Shown: in pieces, positions 24,290-49,969 of the stretch | Position numbering within the stretch: the stretch's first letter is position 1 | How the letters are laid out: each line of letters begins with the position of its first letter | Assembly: GCA_034440575.1 (NCBI GenBank) | Contig: JAOTOL010001661.1 | Span: 5,505,501 to 5,569,500, forward strand | Direction of reading: 5' to 3' | Length of the DNA stretch: 64,000 nucleotides | Source of the DNA: Imbricaverruca yamaguchii | Taxonomy: Eukaryota > Arthropoda > Thecostraca > Neoverrucidae | Notes under the pieces: generated by a model | The model's database searches: none | Seen by the model: the letters and a program-made list of their open reading frames with translations, nothing else | Told to the model about the DNA's origin: nothing | Made by a program: the position numbers and the translations under genes

Positions 24290-26690
24290 AAACGGACTAG
24301 TCGGTGATCCCGAATGCCTACTTGAAAGAGCCTCCGCTAGCACCGCTATCATCCCGGCGCATCAGTGCTGTGGATGCAACCTAAAAACAGTTGTTTTCAA
24401 CAGGATTAATCATTGAGCACTTTATCGCTGAGTGGCCAATTACATGACAGCGTGTCGATCGTAGTAGCGAGTAAATTATCTCGATATAGTTATATTTTAA
24501 TTATTGTATGGTCGATAAATATAATTGGCGGACATACATACGTCAGGGGTACATATGTCGAGTTTATTAGTGGGTTTGCTTTTGTCTTTTTTTTTTTTTA
24601 AAAGCGAAGTTAAGAACAAGCCCCATTGACGGCTACCCAATTCGATCGACTTGACACTGCCACCATAAGCGGGTTCCAGAGACCCTTCCATCGCTGCCAA
24701 GATAACCAGACTGTAGAGACTCGTCGCTTGCAGCACGACAGGGCTCACTGCCGCCACCATAACCAGACTGTATAAATCCACTGGTGGCAACAGGAATGCG
24801 GCTCCCTGGCCAACCTCTGAAGACCCATTAATAGCAAAACGGTCATAATGCAGGGCTGACACTTTAAAACTTCATGGGCTGACACTGTCAGGGCGTAGAA
24901 ACTTTAAAATGGCAACATGGTATCCCCTGGCCAGTGTTAATACCACGCCGACGACAGGTAGCGCTCGCCGCAAAAACAAACAATACCCTGGCCGGGGGAG
25001 ACCCTTCAGTGGGAACAGGGCACGGCTGATGCGGCAAAATGCATTTTAGACAAGTACGTATTGGATATCAATTTCGCTGATTTATATGGAATTATTTCAC
25101 GGTGCAATTCGAAGACACCCCTGGGATTTTAGACTCTCTGACTTGGATGAGCATAACGCGGATTGTAGTATATTCTCTTCGCTCGTGTTAGTCATGGTTT
25201 TGGGTTGCGTCGACCCCGACTGGATCGTCTTGCACCTCTACTTGTTTATTTGGGCTTCAGAACCCTTCGACTAGTTGCCTGACCATTAAGGCACATAGCA
25301 CACCCTTCAACCTAAATAGGTTCTATCCCTGGCATCTCTTCGCGTTGTTAACTGCATAAAGTGAACATAATGTCAATTCCTCGGCAATACTCTTCCGCTT
25401 TAATCGCCACAGTGGAACAAACAGAAACAAATTAAAATGGATAACACAAGTGATGACATTCGATGTTCAGGTTCAGGTTCACGTCCAATGCTCTGTCATT
25501 TTTTGTACATATGGCACACAAGGCGACACCAAGTAAGAACCTAGTTCAATTCCCCAGAAAAGATGCCGCCACCAGGAACCAGCCACTCAGACACTGGTAG
25601 ACTGCCGCAACCAGGAACCTGTCACCCATATACTGGTATGACTGCCAGAACCGGGAACCAGCCACTGGTCGGGCTGAATGGGAATCACCGGAAACACTAA
25701 CTGTCGCACGAAATACCAAACTGAGAGCCACATTCTCGAAACCACAGCTACTACGACAGCTGGTCATGACGGCGGTGCACCGATAGCAGGGATACCACAC
25801 CAGGAAGATACTACGGAAGCATGCTCTGATATCCGTGCCAGGAGATTGCTACCGTTACAAGCAAACGTGTCTCGACCACAAAACTAGAGCAAAACCAGAC
25901 TATAGAACAACACATCAGCTAAACGATGCAGAGCCATTGACTGATCAGGGGATAAATGTCGACATCCAGAAGAACAAAAATGCATGTAAAAATTGTGTCA
26001 ATTCGGTCATATCCCCTTTCTCAAGCCGGTCCAATATAGGTGGCGCGCTACCTACCAGGTAAAAGCTATCACACAAACCAGGTATCACTGAGTATTGATA
26101 TCATATCCTCAGCACCATAATGCACAGAACTGTCTGTAAATGGTGCTGCCTCGAAACCTCATGGCAGTACATGGGATTCACAAACAAGATGTGGATGCTA
26201 CAGCATGCCCAAATGGTTTACGCTGAAGATGTATTTCATATAAAACATCAGGAAATCACACAATCCACGGCACCGCACACTCCATACAAAATGTAAACAC
26301 TGTAATATCTACGGTTAATTTTCGGCCAATCAGCAGCAATGCTCAGTTGACAACTCCCCCATCCGATCACTGCCCGGCTGTAGACGGGCGCCAGCTGTGC
26401 GGCCCTGCGGCTTATCCACACCTTGGTGATTCAGTGATGATCGACACGGCGGCACGATGTACAGCATTGGGCGCATCAAAGGTGCGCCGAAACACTGCAC
26501 AGTCACTGGAATTATGCGACGCAAGTCCTACACATGAGAAGACATCGACAACGGAGAGCAGCGAATACACTGCGACAAAGAGCGCCGGTCGGCTCGCTTC
26601 GCCGCGTCGGGGCGCAGCGGCCGGAGCGCTGAGAGGCGGACGTCGGCTTCCTGGCGACTACAGGGTACAGTGCGACAGCGGGCCGGGCCG
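24290..26690. other. No recognised gene; weak degenerate repeats
   Basis: Two degenerate short repeats are visible: ATAACCAGACTGTA phrases at 24700-24770, and roughly 50-bp units with CCAGGAACCAGCCACT at 25558-25670. Otherwise unique sequence. Several low-information frames were rejected. Confidence 0.5.
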
Positions 26691-26705
26691 GCTGACCGTG
26701 TGGTC

Positions 26706-27912
26706 GTCCAGGGGAGGGCGGGTCACACGTTGACGAGGCAGCAGGTCGGCTGACCGTGCGGCCGTCCAGAGGTGACGCGGCTGCAGCGACAGCAGGTCGG
26801 CTGACCGTGTGGCCGTCCAGGGGAGGGCGGGTCACACGGTGACGAGGCAGCAGGTCGGCTGACCGTGCGGCCGTCCAGAGGTGACGCGGCTGCAGCGACA
26901 ACAGGTCGGCTGACCGTGCGGCCGTCCAGAGGTGACGCGGCTGCAGCGACAACAGGTCGGCTGACCGTGTGGCCGTCCAGAGGTGACGCGGCTGCAGCGA
27001 CAGCGGGTCCGCTGACCGTGCGGCCGTCCAGAGGTGACGCGGCTGCAGCGACAGCGTGTCCGCTGACCGTGCGGCCGTCCAGAGGTGACGCGGCTGCAGC
27101 GACAGCAGGTCGGCTGACCGTGTGGCCGTCCAGGGGAGGGCGGGTCACACGGTGACGAGGCAGCAGGTCGGCTGACCGTGCGGCCGTCCAGAGGTGACGC
27201 GGCTGCAGCGACAACAGGTCGGCTGACCGTGTGGCCGTCCAGAGGTGACGCGGCTGCAGCGACAGCGGGTCCGCTGACCGTGCGGCCGTCCAGAGGTGAC
27301 GCGGCTGCAGCGACAGCAGGTCGGCTGACCGTGTGGTCGTCCAGGGGAGGGCGGGTCACACGGTGACGAGGCAGCAGGTCGGCTGACCATGTGGCCGTCC
27401 AGAGGTGACGCGGCTGCAGTGACAGCGGGTCCGCTGACCGTGCGGCCGTCCAGAGGAGGGCGGGTCACACGGTGACGAGGCAGCAGGTCCGCTGACCGTG
27501 CGGCCGTCCAGAGGTGACGCGGCTGCAGCGACAGCGGGTCCGCTGACCGTGCGGCTGTCCAGAGGTGACGCGGCTGCAGCGACAGCAGGTCGGCTGACCG
27601 TGTGGTCGTCCAGGGGAGGGCGGGTCACACGGTGACGAGGCAGCAGGTCGGCTGACCGTGCGGCCGTCCAGAGGTGACGCGGCTGCAGCGACAGCAGGTC
27701 GGCTGACCGTGTGGTCGTCCAGGGGAGGGCGGGTCACACGGTGACGAGGCAGCAGGTCGGCTGACCGTGCGGCCGTCCAGAGGTGACGCGGCTGCAGCGA
27801 CAGCGGGTCGGCTGACCGTGTGGCCGTCCAGAGGAGGGCGGGTCACACGGTGACGAGGCAGCAGGTCCGCTGACCGTGCGGCCGTCCAGAGGTGACGCGG
27901 CTGCAGCGGCAG
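26706..27912. repeat. Two-type minisatellite (51-bp A and 58-bp B units) beside the Cdk8 stop
   Basis: All units start GTCCAG and end in GGTCGGCTGACCGTGYGGCC or a close variant. Type A (51 bp) contains AGGTGACGCGGCTGCAGCGA; type B (58 bp) contains GGGAGGGCGGGTCACACGGT. Unit starts follow these spacings exactly from 26706 to 27884, giving the order BABAAAAABAAABABAABABABA, with no two B units adjacent. The last A unit fades out at about 27912, 14 bp from the Cdk8 stop codon. On the Cdk8 strand the array would therefore be the first part of the 3' UTR or immediate downstream DNA. Confidence 0.95.
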
Positions 27913-27925
27913 CGCCGCCGGCCCG

Positions 27926-41955
<14,030 letters not shown>

Positions 41956-41979
41956 TATTTATTTGTGGGTCTTCACAGT

Positions 41980-43915
41980 CTGAAACAAAAGACAGCATAT
42001 TAAAGTAGCACAGATCAGGAGACCACTCGCTCAGGTGCCTGGCTATTTCCTGTACAATTCCGGTCAATTCACAGACAATCAGCCTGGCGAAAGAAGCCAG
42101 GATATGCCATGCATGCAGAGAGGAAGAGAGCATACAGGGCATCCAAGTCAATTTTGACTCTTGAAATATTCAAGGTAGATTGTGCTGAATATATGTTAGA
42201 ACAAGGTTTATGTTGAGTTTAGAACATAAATAATTTGCATTGAGAAGTGACACTGGATCCCAAAACAGACTGGAAAACATCCAGACTTTACGAACCAGAA
42301 GGGCATGGAATAGAGGAGGTTTCATTGCAGTAAACTCCATATGGTTACCACTTGCCATATGGCAGTTTTCATCATTTTCACCCAACAGGAGGATCAGGGA
42401 GGAGCCTGAAGGCTTCTGGGATCTCAAAAAACAAAAGGTGTGGGACCAAGCACAAAATGGAAGCACATAGACAACACCTGAACACACACCACACCACACC
42501 ACAACCAGAGGAAATGCCGACGACAACAAACCAAACCTTGTCCATGTGCACTGAATAGTGGCCTCTGGTTGCCATGAATTCGGCTGATGCGTCTCCAGAA
42601 ACCTGCTTTCGAGCCACCCTATAGTGGAAAAAACTGACTATTTTAAGAGACGTCTTCCGGAGTCCAGGAGGCCGCCGATCGAAAGTTGCTTCATTAGCAT
42701 TTTCTGTTCGGAAAACTGTCTTTCAACCAATCAATGCAAGGTATTTTTTAAATAACGTCATAACCATTAGCAACTTCGAACACATGTTTTACGGTGCCAT
42801 ACTGCAAACACAGACCTTGACTGATCCTTTGCTCTGAGCTGCACAGCCATCGCTTCCGACTGTCGCGTGTAAGGTATTGGTGTCCGGTCCGTATTGCGAG
42901 CATGGAATTGGTGTGTTCTGAGCTGAGGGTGAAGCGTGAATTATTTGTTTGTTTTTCATTTGTCTAGCCTTGTACTGAGACCAACAGTGAAAGGAAAGCA
43001 CATTGCTCCTGTGAGTTATGAGAGACAAAGCTGAGCTGATCATCATAACTCCCTGTCTTGTGGTGCCATCCATTGTTCACTTTGTTTCTATGCTTTGATG
43101 TGACCAAAAATGATGATGTGCATTACTTATGCATATTATGTAGGCACTGACTAGGTACATATGAATTTCCTGTTGATTACTGGAAAAAGGATTCCATGCA
43201 TAAAGAATATGTCCATGAAAATGTACTCCGGAAGAAATCTGTTTGCACTCTGACTCCAAACCTCGAAAGTAAGTTTCCCACCCTGCTGTCCAGGCCAATC
43301 ATGCTCAGAGTTTTGACAGAATAGGAGGTTACCATTAAGAACAAATTTAACATTCTTTCTCATTCTTTGTACCCTCTGTTTCATGTCAACCTTTGCTTTC
43401 TTGTATCAGCTGAGTATAGGAGAAAGTAAAGCATGGCATGGTACCATATCTCTTTTCTGAGGAAGTTAATTTTCACAGAATTCTCAGTGGCATAGTAAAT
43501 TTAATTAGACATGTCAATCTTACCAATGTCCATTTGAAAATTATGAATACTCCAAAATTACTTATCACATATTTAATAGTTAGATTCACATGTTGACTTC
43601 ACCAAGGACCATTTAGAAATTCAAAAGGCACTGAAATCTACAAAATATCTTAAATCTCTTATAATCTCCAGTTTATAAGTTAGATTTAAACATTGATTCA
43701 TGTCATATAAATCATTTAGTGTTCTGGTGAGGAACATATTATTAAATCAAAATCACATGACCTTCCCTTGATGATTACAAAAATAGTTAAATGTTACCTA
43801 AATGGTAAATATTTGGTACAACTGTTCATCAAACAACAAAAAATAGGCAATTCCAACAAACTGTGGAATTATCACTGCCTTATTTTATTATCTATGTTGA
43901 TATCATGCTTTGCAT
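41980..43915. other. Cdk8 upstream region, promoter not resolved
   Basis: A Cdk8 5'-UTR exon and promoter should lie here. At 42654-42665 the Cdk8 strand carries an ETS-like CTCCGGAAGACG next to a GGCGGCC stretch, a possible core-promoter hint. A minus frame at 42542-42617 (VARKQVSGDASAEFMATRGH) is followed by a weak donor and is not claimed as a gene. Confidence 0.3.
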
Positions 43916-43918
43916 AAT

Positions 43919-43978
43919 GCATAGGCTTTTTGATTCCAGAGATGCCTTCAATATGTACAAGAATCAAAAAGCCTATGC
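43919..43978. repeat. 18-bp perfect inverted repeat
   Basis: GCATAGGCTTTTTGATTC at 43919-43936 and its exact complement GAATCAAAAAGCCTATGC at 43961-43978, with a 24-bp spacer, at the left edge of the LINE remnant that follows. Confidence 0.9.
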
Positions 43979-43984
43979 CTAGCA

Positions 43985-45060
43985 TAGGATCTCAGATACA
44001 ATCCTCGCCTGGATTAAAAATGTTATCTGTGGAAGGAAAATGCAAGTGCTTGTCTTTGGGTCTTCAAGCAAACCTAGGGATGTTCTGAGTGGAGTACCTC
44101 AAGGCTCTGTGGTAGGTCCTGTGTTATTTCTGATCTATGTGAACTATGTACCTGATGATATTTAGTCTCAATTCAAGGTTTTTGTAGATGACCTAAAAAT
44201 ATACATGAAACGTAAGTACAAATCTGTCCGACCTGCTGGCTGGCATTCCGCAGGGTCAAAAAGATATAAATACTCTGGTTGGTACTGCCAAGTCATGGAG
44301 GCTAGCAATGAATGCCAAGAAATGTGCAGTTCTGAAATGATATGGCTGATATAGTCATATGGCTAATATGACTATAAATCTTGGTCCTTATGCAAATTAT
44401 TATCTGGATGGTTTTCATGTGAGCTTTGTTAAGGTCCATACTGACTTGCCCATCACAGTAGGTACAAACTTGTGATTTCATCAACATGTTGACAGAATAG
44501 TACAGAAAGCTGGGAGCCTGGCCAGCAACCTGCTAAGTTCTACTTTATGTCACCCACCTGAATTTATGAAAACACTATACATTACTCATGTCAGGTCACT
44601 TTTGGAGTTTTCATCATGTGTTTGGAACACAGGTTACATTGGGGATTTAAAGAACCTAGAATCAGTACACAGAAGGTAGACAAGAAACATAGAGGGGATG
44701 AATGGTCTTCATTATGGAGCCTGATTATGAAAACTAGATTTGTACTCAGTTAAAGGTAGATTAATTTGAGCAGACATGATCCAATGCTGGAAGATTTTTC
44801 ATGGCCATTCTGCCATTAAGATCACTGACATGTTTGTGCTGGCACCTTCAGTGAACATACATGGCCACTGCCTGAAATTGGCACACAGGTGAGCATCAGT
44901 AGATTGCAGGAAGATTTTTTAGCCTCAGATGCTGTGCCACCTGGAATTCGCTGCCTGAAGATGTGGTAATCTTAACAAACTTGGGGACATTTAAAGCAGC
45001 ACTGCATGCAAATCTCTGCACATTGTTGTACAAATATATTGAATAGGACTAACTATGGTA
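43985..45060 (+). pseudogene. Decayed LINE reverse transcriptase fragment
   Basis: Translating from 43989 gives ISDTILAWIKNVICGRKMQV then the RT block GVPQGSVVGPVLFLIYVN, then a stop. A VDDLK block (normally xADD) follows in shifted frames, with downstream pieces resembling LESVHRRWTRNIEGMN and NLYSVKGRL. Many stops and frameshifts are present. The motifs fit a CR1/L2/Jockey-like RT, of a different family from the CR1 at 46-50 kb. It is too decayed to be active. Confidence 0.8.
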
Positions 45061-45064
45061 ATAT

Positions 45065-45960
45065 ACTAATCTAACTTGTAGAGTAGTTTAACTTCTCTAT
45101 GCTCCATCTTTCTTGGCTTCCATGATAAATATTTTCTGACTACAACATATTAGCAGATGTGGCTACTCTAAGCATACAATTTCTGCTTGGGGTACACTTT
45201 CCAGTTCCTGTGTCTTGCCCTGTCTATCTGATAACCATACTTCTCTTTAGTCTAGGGGACTGGCATACCTGCAGATACAGGCTCCCCTTCATTGGTCATG
45301 GAACTCATCTCTGGGTGAGTGATGCTCAAGAATTTTGGGAGCCAACCAGGTGAGAGAACCAGGTGAGAGCAAGGCACATCAACACAGATAATACAATAAG
45401 GCAGTGAGAATTTGACAGTTACTCACAATTTCTTATTTTTTGCTATTTGATAAAGGGTTGTACCTAAATATATACAATCTAAGTAACTTTCGACTATTTT
45501 TGTAATCATTGAGGGAAGGTCATTCTGTGATTTTGATGACATTGATTTAACTATGGACCATTTAAAACTTCACTAAAACTTTCAAAATCTGTCAAAATCT
45601 CAATGTTATGAGTAAAACTTGACATTTTCAGTTCTTTAATTCTTCTTTGTTCTTTAACATACTCTGACTGGAACCATGTGTCGCCAGGACAGGAGAGACG
45701 CTCCAACCAGGCTTCTGTAGGCTTCTGTAGTGAATAAGTTTGTGTCAAATTGGTGTGTAAGTTTAAGATAGATTTTAGGACTAAAATAGTGGGCATAAAT
45801 TAGAGTAGGTATCTTCATATCTAGTGTAATTATACGGGATTATAGTGTATTGTAGATACTTATAGGCTATATTACTGTATTACTGTAGATATATTACAGT
45901 AGATACTTGTAGGCTTACAAGCTTACAGTAACTAGACTTAGTACTAAGAGTAGAAAGAAA
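45065..45960. other. No recognised gene
   Basis: AT-rich sequence between LINE pieces, with a short self-similar TACTGTAGATAYATTACAGT stretch near 45870-45900 and an A-rich run at 45957-45967 just before the CR1 ORF1 start. Confidence 0.5.
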
Positions 45961-45967
45961 AAAAAAA

Positions 45968-46839
45968 ATGGAAGGAGACTGTGGGAATTGTAAGTGTGTG
46001 GGAATCATTGGGGACTTGAGTAAGAGGTTAGATATGTTAACGGGGAGGTGGAGCGCTTGAAGTGTTTGGTGGCGGGACCCATCATGGGAGGTGCCAGCCA
46101 GGCAACTCGGGTGCCCGAGCGGAGGACTGATGGGAGTTCGGATGGCTTGGTCCGGGATGGTGGCAGTTGGAAGGTGGCAAGGCGCCATAGCACCCGACTG
46201 GCGCTAAGGAAGGTGGACATGGGCGTCCCAATTAAAAATAGGTTTGAGGCACTGGAGGAGAGGGAAGGTAATGATGAGAGGGACGGAGGTGGGGATGACC
46301 AGATGGCTGAAGATAGAGATGGAGAGAGAGGTTTTAGTCGTAGGGGATTCCAGGGTTCGGTACATGGATCGAACATTTTGTAGTAAGAACCCCAGCAGAC
46401 GGATGCGTGTTTGCTACCCGGGAGCGCAGGTGAAAGATGTTAGGGATAGGCTGGAGGGAGTAATGAGGGGAAGTGGAGAGGGTGCAACGGTAATTGTGCA
46501 GGTTGGAGTGAACGATGTAGGAAAAAATAATACAGAGGAAACAATGAAAGCCTATAGGGCTTTGATAGGTAGTTTAGCAGGAAGTAGGAAAAGAGGAGTG
46601 GTGACATCCATCCTCCTATGGTCCATGCAAGCATGGAGTGGTATTCGAGGGCCATTGGGCTCAATACCAGGGTGGCCAAGATTTGTAAGGAGCTTGGGGT
46701 GCAGTTCTTGGATTTGTGGGGGGAGTTTTGGGGGAGGACGGAGATGTTTGCTTTAGATGGATTACATCTGAGCAAGAGAGGAGTGGAATTGCTCAGCAAT
46801 AGGTATGAGGAGGCTCTCAACAGGAAACAGGGAAACTAG
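45968..46839 (+). pseudogene. CR1 ORF1 with SGNH-esterase domain, frameshifted
   Basis: From the ATG at 45968 (MEGDCGNCKCVGIIGDLSKR) the frame breaks near 46055 and continues in another frame (NRFEALEEREGNDERDGG). It shifts again near 46330 to VVGDSRVRYMDRTFCSKN and VQVGVNDVGKNNTEET, and once more near 46650 to DLWGEFWGRTEMFALDGLHL. The GDSR, GVND and DGLH triplet corresponds to blocks I, III and V of SGNH hydrolases, so catalytic Ser, Asn and Asp/His positions are visible. An esterase-type ORF1 is known in CR1 and L2 elements. Its role there is unsettled. Confidence 0.85.
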
Positions 46840-47446
46840 GCAGGACATGGGGGATGTAGCTGATAAAGAGAGAAGCATAGCAAGCAATGGAAGGAATAAT
46901 TTATCATGTTTTTATGTCAATGCCAGAAGTGTTAGGAACAAAATTGGGGAACTGCATGCATATATGTTGTCTGAACAGCTAGATTTGGTGTGCATAACAG
47001 AAGCATGGGTTAACGAAAGCATGTTTGGAGACAACTTGCAAGAATTTGAATTGACAGGCTACAACATGCATGCCTATCAAAGAGAGGCAAGGATAGGAGG
47101 TGGCATTCTATTGTATGTTAGGCAAGTAATGAAATGTCATTCCATAGAGGATGGTGTACATAGTGCAGGAGTAGAATCTTTGTGGTTAGATATAATTCTG
47201 AAGAATGGAACAAAATTTAGGATTGGGGCATTCTATAGACCTCCAGACCAGAATGAAAACACTGACAGGCTGATGCAGGAAGAGATAAGTAGGAGAGTAC
47301 AGGAGAGAACTATTTTGTTGGGGGATTTCAACATAGCAGGATTGGGAAACAAAACAATAGGTGTAAGCAAATCAGAAAGATGTTTCATGGCTTGTTTTGA
47401 AGACAATTTCTTCTTTCAAATGATACGAGCCTACAAGGGAAAATAA
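46805..47446 (+). pseudogene. CR1 AP-endonuclease region
   Basis: 213 codons carrying the APE-type endonuclease landmarks NARSVRNKIGEL, CITEAW, GGGILLYVRQ, GAFYRPPDQN and LLGDFN. The enzyme nicks target DNA to prime reverse transcription. The frame breaks close to 47430, where a two-base loss in a GAGAG context shifts the reading. The last catalytic SDH motif is in the next frame (47520-47530). It overlaps the end of ORF1 by 35 bp in a different frame. Confidence 0.88.
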
Positions 47447-47459
47447 AATATTAGATCTA

Positions 47460-49679
47460 GTGCTTACTAATGAGGAAAATTTTGTGCAAAATGTTAACGT
47501 AGGAGAGACCTTTGGTAATAGTGATCACAACATTATACGCTTCTCATTATATGTTGGAAGGGTAGCAACCAACAGAACATTGATTCCAAATTTTGCAAAA
47601 GGGAATTACAGTGAGTTCAGGAGCTTCCTCAGTGAAATTAATTGGGAAGTCATATTGAATGGCTTAGATGCTTATGAAATGTGGACAATGATAAAAGATA
47701 AGCTATTTCAGGGTCAGGATAGGTTCATTCCCAGTAGGCAAATTAGATCAAACAGGGTTAAGCACCCTTCGTGGCTGACTAGGGAAGTTAAGCAATTACT
47801 GGACTCAAAGAAACAAGCATTCAAGAAACTAAAAGATACTAACTCGGGGTTAAACCTAGAATCATATAGAATAGCTAGAAATAAAGTTAGGAGGTGTGTT
47901 AGAGCATCTAAAAGACTTGCTGAAATCAACTTTGCTCGAGAATGTTCAGCAGGTAATGCTAAGAGATTCTTTAGCTTCTATAAATTTAAGGCTAAAAAGT
48001 GTAGTGTAGGACCACTGGAGGTAGATGGGGAAATAGTGGTTGATGATTGCGACATTGTGGAATCCCTAAGCAAGCAATTCTCATCCGTCTTCACTAAAGA
48101 TAATTCTGGTACAATAGGAACATCTGTAGGCCATGCCATGGCAGGTGATATGCTGGAGGATCTTACAATAACTACAGAAGCCGTAGAGAAGCAGTTGCAG
48201 AATATAAAACCTAATAAAGCTTCCGGACCAGATGAAATATATGCTAGGATCTTAGTAGAGTGTGCTAAAGCTTTAGCAACTCCCCTAGGTATCATTTTCA
48301 GGCGATCTATGGAGTATTCAGAAGTACCTGAAGATTGGAGAAATGCAAGTGTAGTACCAATTTTCAAAAAGGGAAATAGGAAGAGTGTAGGAAACTACAG
48401 GCCAGTCAGTTTGACCTCATTAGTTTGCAAAGTACTAGAAAAGCTGGTTAAACAGAATGTTCAGATTCATCTTGATAGGCACAACCTTTTAAGGGATACT
48501 CAACATGGATTTCGATCTCAAAGGTCTTGTTTAACTAACCTATTGGAGTTCATTGAGTATGTTACCAAAGAAGTAGACAATGAAAGCAGGATGGATGTTG
48601 TGTACTTGGACTTTAGCAAAGCTTTTGATAAAGTTCCACATGGAAGGTTAATTCATCAATTACAACAACATGGGATTGTAGGAAAAGTTCTACATTGGAT
48701 TGAAGCATGGTTGCAGGGAAGGAAACAAAGGGTAGTATTGAATGGATGTAAATCTGGTTGGAAAGATGTTCTGAGTGGAGTGCCACAGGGCTCTGTTCTA
48801 GGGCCCCTCCTCTTTATCATCTTTGTGAACAACATTGAAGTAGGGCTGAGGAATAGAGTGTTCAAATTTGCTGATGACATCAAGCTGGTAGGAGTGGCTA
48901 ACAGCAGAGATCAATCTAGTAATATTCAACTAGATTTGGACGACCTAAAAGAGTGGGCTGATCAATGGCAGATGACTTTCAACTATGATAAGTGTAAGGT
49001 TATGCATATAGGGTCTGCAGGCGAGACATTCAGTTATAAAATGGGAGGGAGGGAACTGGATGTTATTGAAGAGGAAAGGGACTTAGGTGTGTTGGTCTCA
49101 AAAGACCTTAAAGCAGAAAAACAATGTATCTCAGCTAGAAATAGGGCACTCAGAATGCTGGGACTCATTAATAGAAGTGTGAAATATAAGAGCAGGGAAG
49201 TCATGAAAAAGCTGTACTCAGCATATGTGCGGCCCCACTTGGAGTACTCTGTACAAGCATGGAGCCCCTACCTAGAAAAGGATATAGATATGTTAGAAAG
49301 AGTCCAGCGCAAAGCCACTAGACTCGTCAGTGGATTAAGTAACTTAGAATATGGAGAAAGGCTTAATGCATTAGATATGTACTCACTCAAGTATAGGAGA
49401 TTAAGGGGAGACATGATTGAAATGTACAAAATTGTTAGAGGGCTAGATCAGGTCAATTTGAATGATGCTCTGCAGTTTAGAGTATCCCATAGGGGTCATC
49501 AATTCAGGTTAGACAAAATGAGGTGCAGGACAGTTAAACGACAACAGGTCTTCAGTCAAAGGGTTGTTGACCAATGGAATAGGCTGCCTGCTGATGCAGT
49601 GGGGAGTCCCTCATTGAATGTCTTTAAAAGTAGGGTGGATAATTTTTTTAGACAGGAAAATGTTGTTTTTGAATTCTAA
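47460..49679 (+). CDS. CR1 reverse transcriptase (ORF2 continuation)
   Basis: 739 open codons. It starts with the end of the endonuclease (GNSDHNIIRFSLYV), then a spacer, then RT: KPNKASGPDEIYARIL, FKKGNRKSVGNYRPVSLTSL, QHGFRSQRSCLTNLLEF, YLDFSKAFDKVPHGRL, GVPQGSVLGPLLFIIFVN and the catalytic FADDIKLVG at about 48870-48896. The thumb and a C-terminal VVDQWNRLPADAVGSPS block follow. All RT catalytic aspartates are present. The first Met is simply the first after the frameshift, not a true start. Intact length and motifs suggest the RT decayed little, but the element as a whole is broken by upstream shifts. Confidence 0.93.
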   Translation: MLTNEENFVQNVNVGETFGNSDHNIIRFSLYVGRVATNRTLIPNFAKGNYSEFRSFLSEINWEVILNGLDAYEMWTMIKDKLFQGQDRFIPSRQIRSNRVKHPSWLTREVKQLLDSKKQAFKKLKDTNSGLNLESYRIARNKVRRCVRASKRLAEINFARECSAGNAKRFFSFYKFKAKKCSVGPLEVDGEIVVDDCDIVESLSKQFSSVFTKDNSGTIGTSVGHAMAGDMLEDLTITTEAVEKQLQNIKPNKASGPDEIYARILVECAKALATPLGIIFRRSMEYSEVPEDWRNASVVPIFKKGNRKSVGNYRPVSLTSLVCKVLEKLVKQNVQIHLDRHNLLRDTQHGFRSQRSCLTNLLEFIEYVTKEVDNESRMDVVYLDFSKAFDKVPHGRLIHQLQQHGIVGKVLHWIEAWLQGRKQRVVLNGCKSGWKDVLSGVPQGSVLGPLLFIIFVNNIEVGLRNRVFKFADDIKLVGVANSRDQSSNIQLDLDDLKEWADQWQMTFNYDKCKVMHIGSAGETFSYKMGGRELDVIEEERDLGVLVSKDLKAEKQCISARNRALRMLGLINRSVKYKSREVMKKLYSAYVRPHLEYSVQAWSPYLEKDIDMLERVQRKATRLVSGLSNLEYGERLNALDMYSLKYRRLRGDMIEMYKIVRGLDQVNLNDALQFRVSHRGHQFRLDKMRCRTVKRQQVFSQRVVDQWNRLPADAVGSPSLNVFKSRVDNFFRQENVVFEF

Positions 49680-49969
49680 CTTGTGATGCATGGGATATTG
49701 AGTATTTTCACTAGCTATATAGGGTATAACATTATGCTAGTATTATGTTGTACTATATGGGGTGTACCTAGCAGTGGATTTGGCAACTTCCTTTGCGATG
49801 TCATACTGATGAGATTGGCTGTGGTGGCACAGGTGGAGGGATTGCATGGGTTTGGAATTGATAGGTGTGAACATGTACTTTCTAATATCTTCTAGACAGG
49901 CTTGACCCAGATGGGCCCTTGTGGCCCTTATTAAGCCTTAACACTTTATGACTTTAACCAACGAACCAA

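Larger units (their letters stand above)
45968..49957 (+). mobile_element. Near-full-length CR1-type LINE
   Basis: A continuous plus-strand element: ORF1 (45968-46839), AP endonuclease (46805-47446), RT (47460-49679), and a roughly 280-bp 3' UTR ending GGGCCCTTGTGGCCCTTATT and a CTTTATGACTTTAAC tail. Domain order, lack of RNase H, and an ORF1 with an SGNH-esterase signature are typical of the CR1/L2 group. Three other CR1-type copies of related families are in this window. Only a few frameshifts separate it from an open state, suggesting a relatively young insertion. The 5' end is not exact. Confidence 0.92.

Noticed and set aside
23167..24300. 377-codon frame on plus and 300-codon frame on minus
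   Set aside because: Both depend on the 45-bp array. The non-repetitive 5' part of the plus frame has no domain, splice or codon-bias support.
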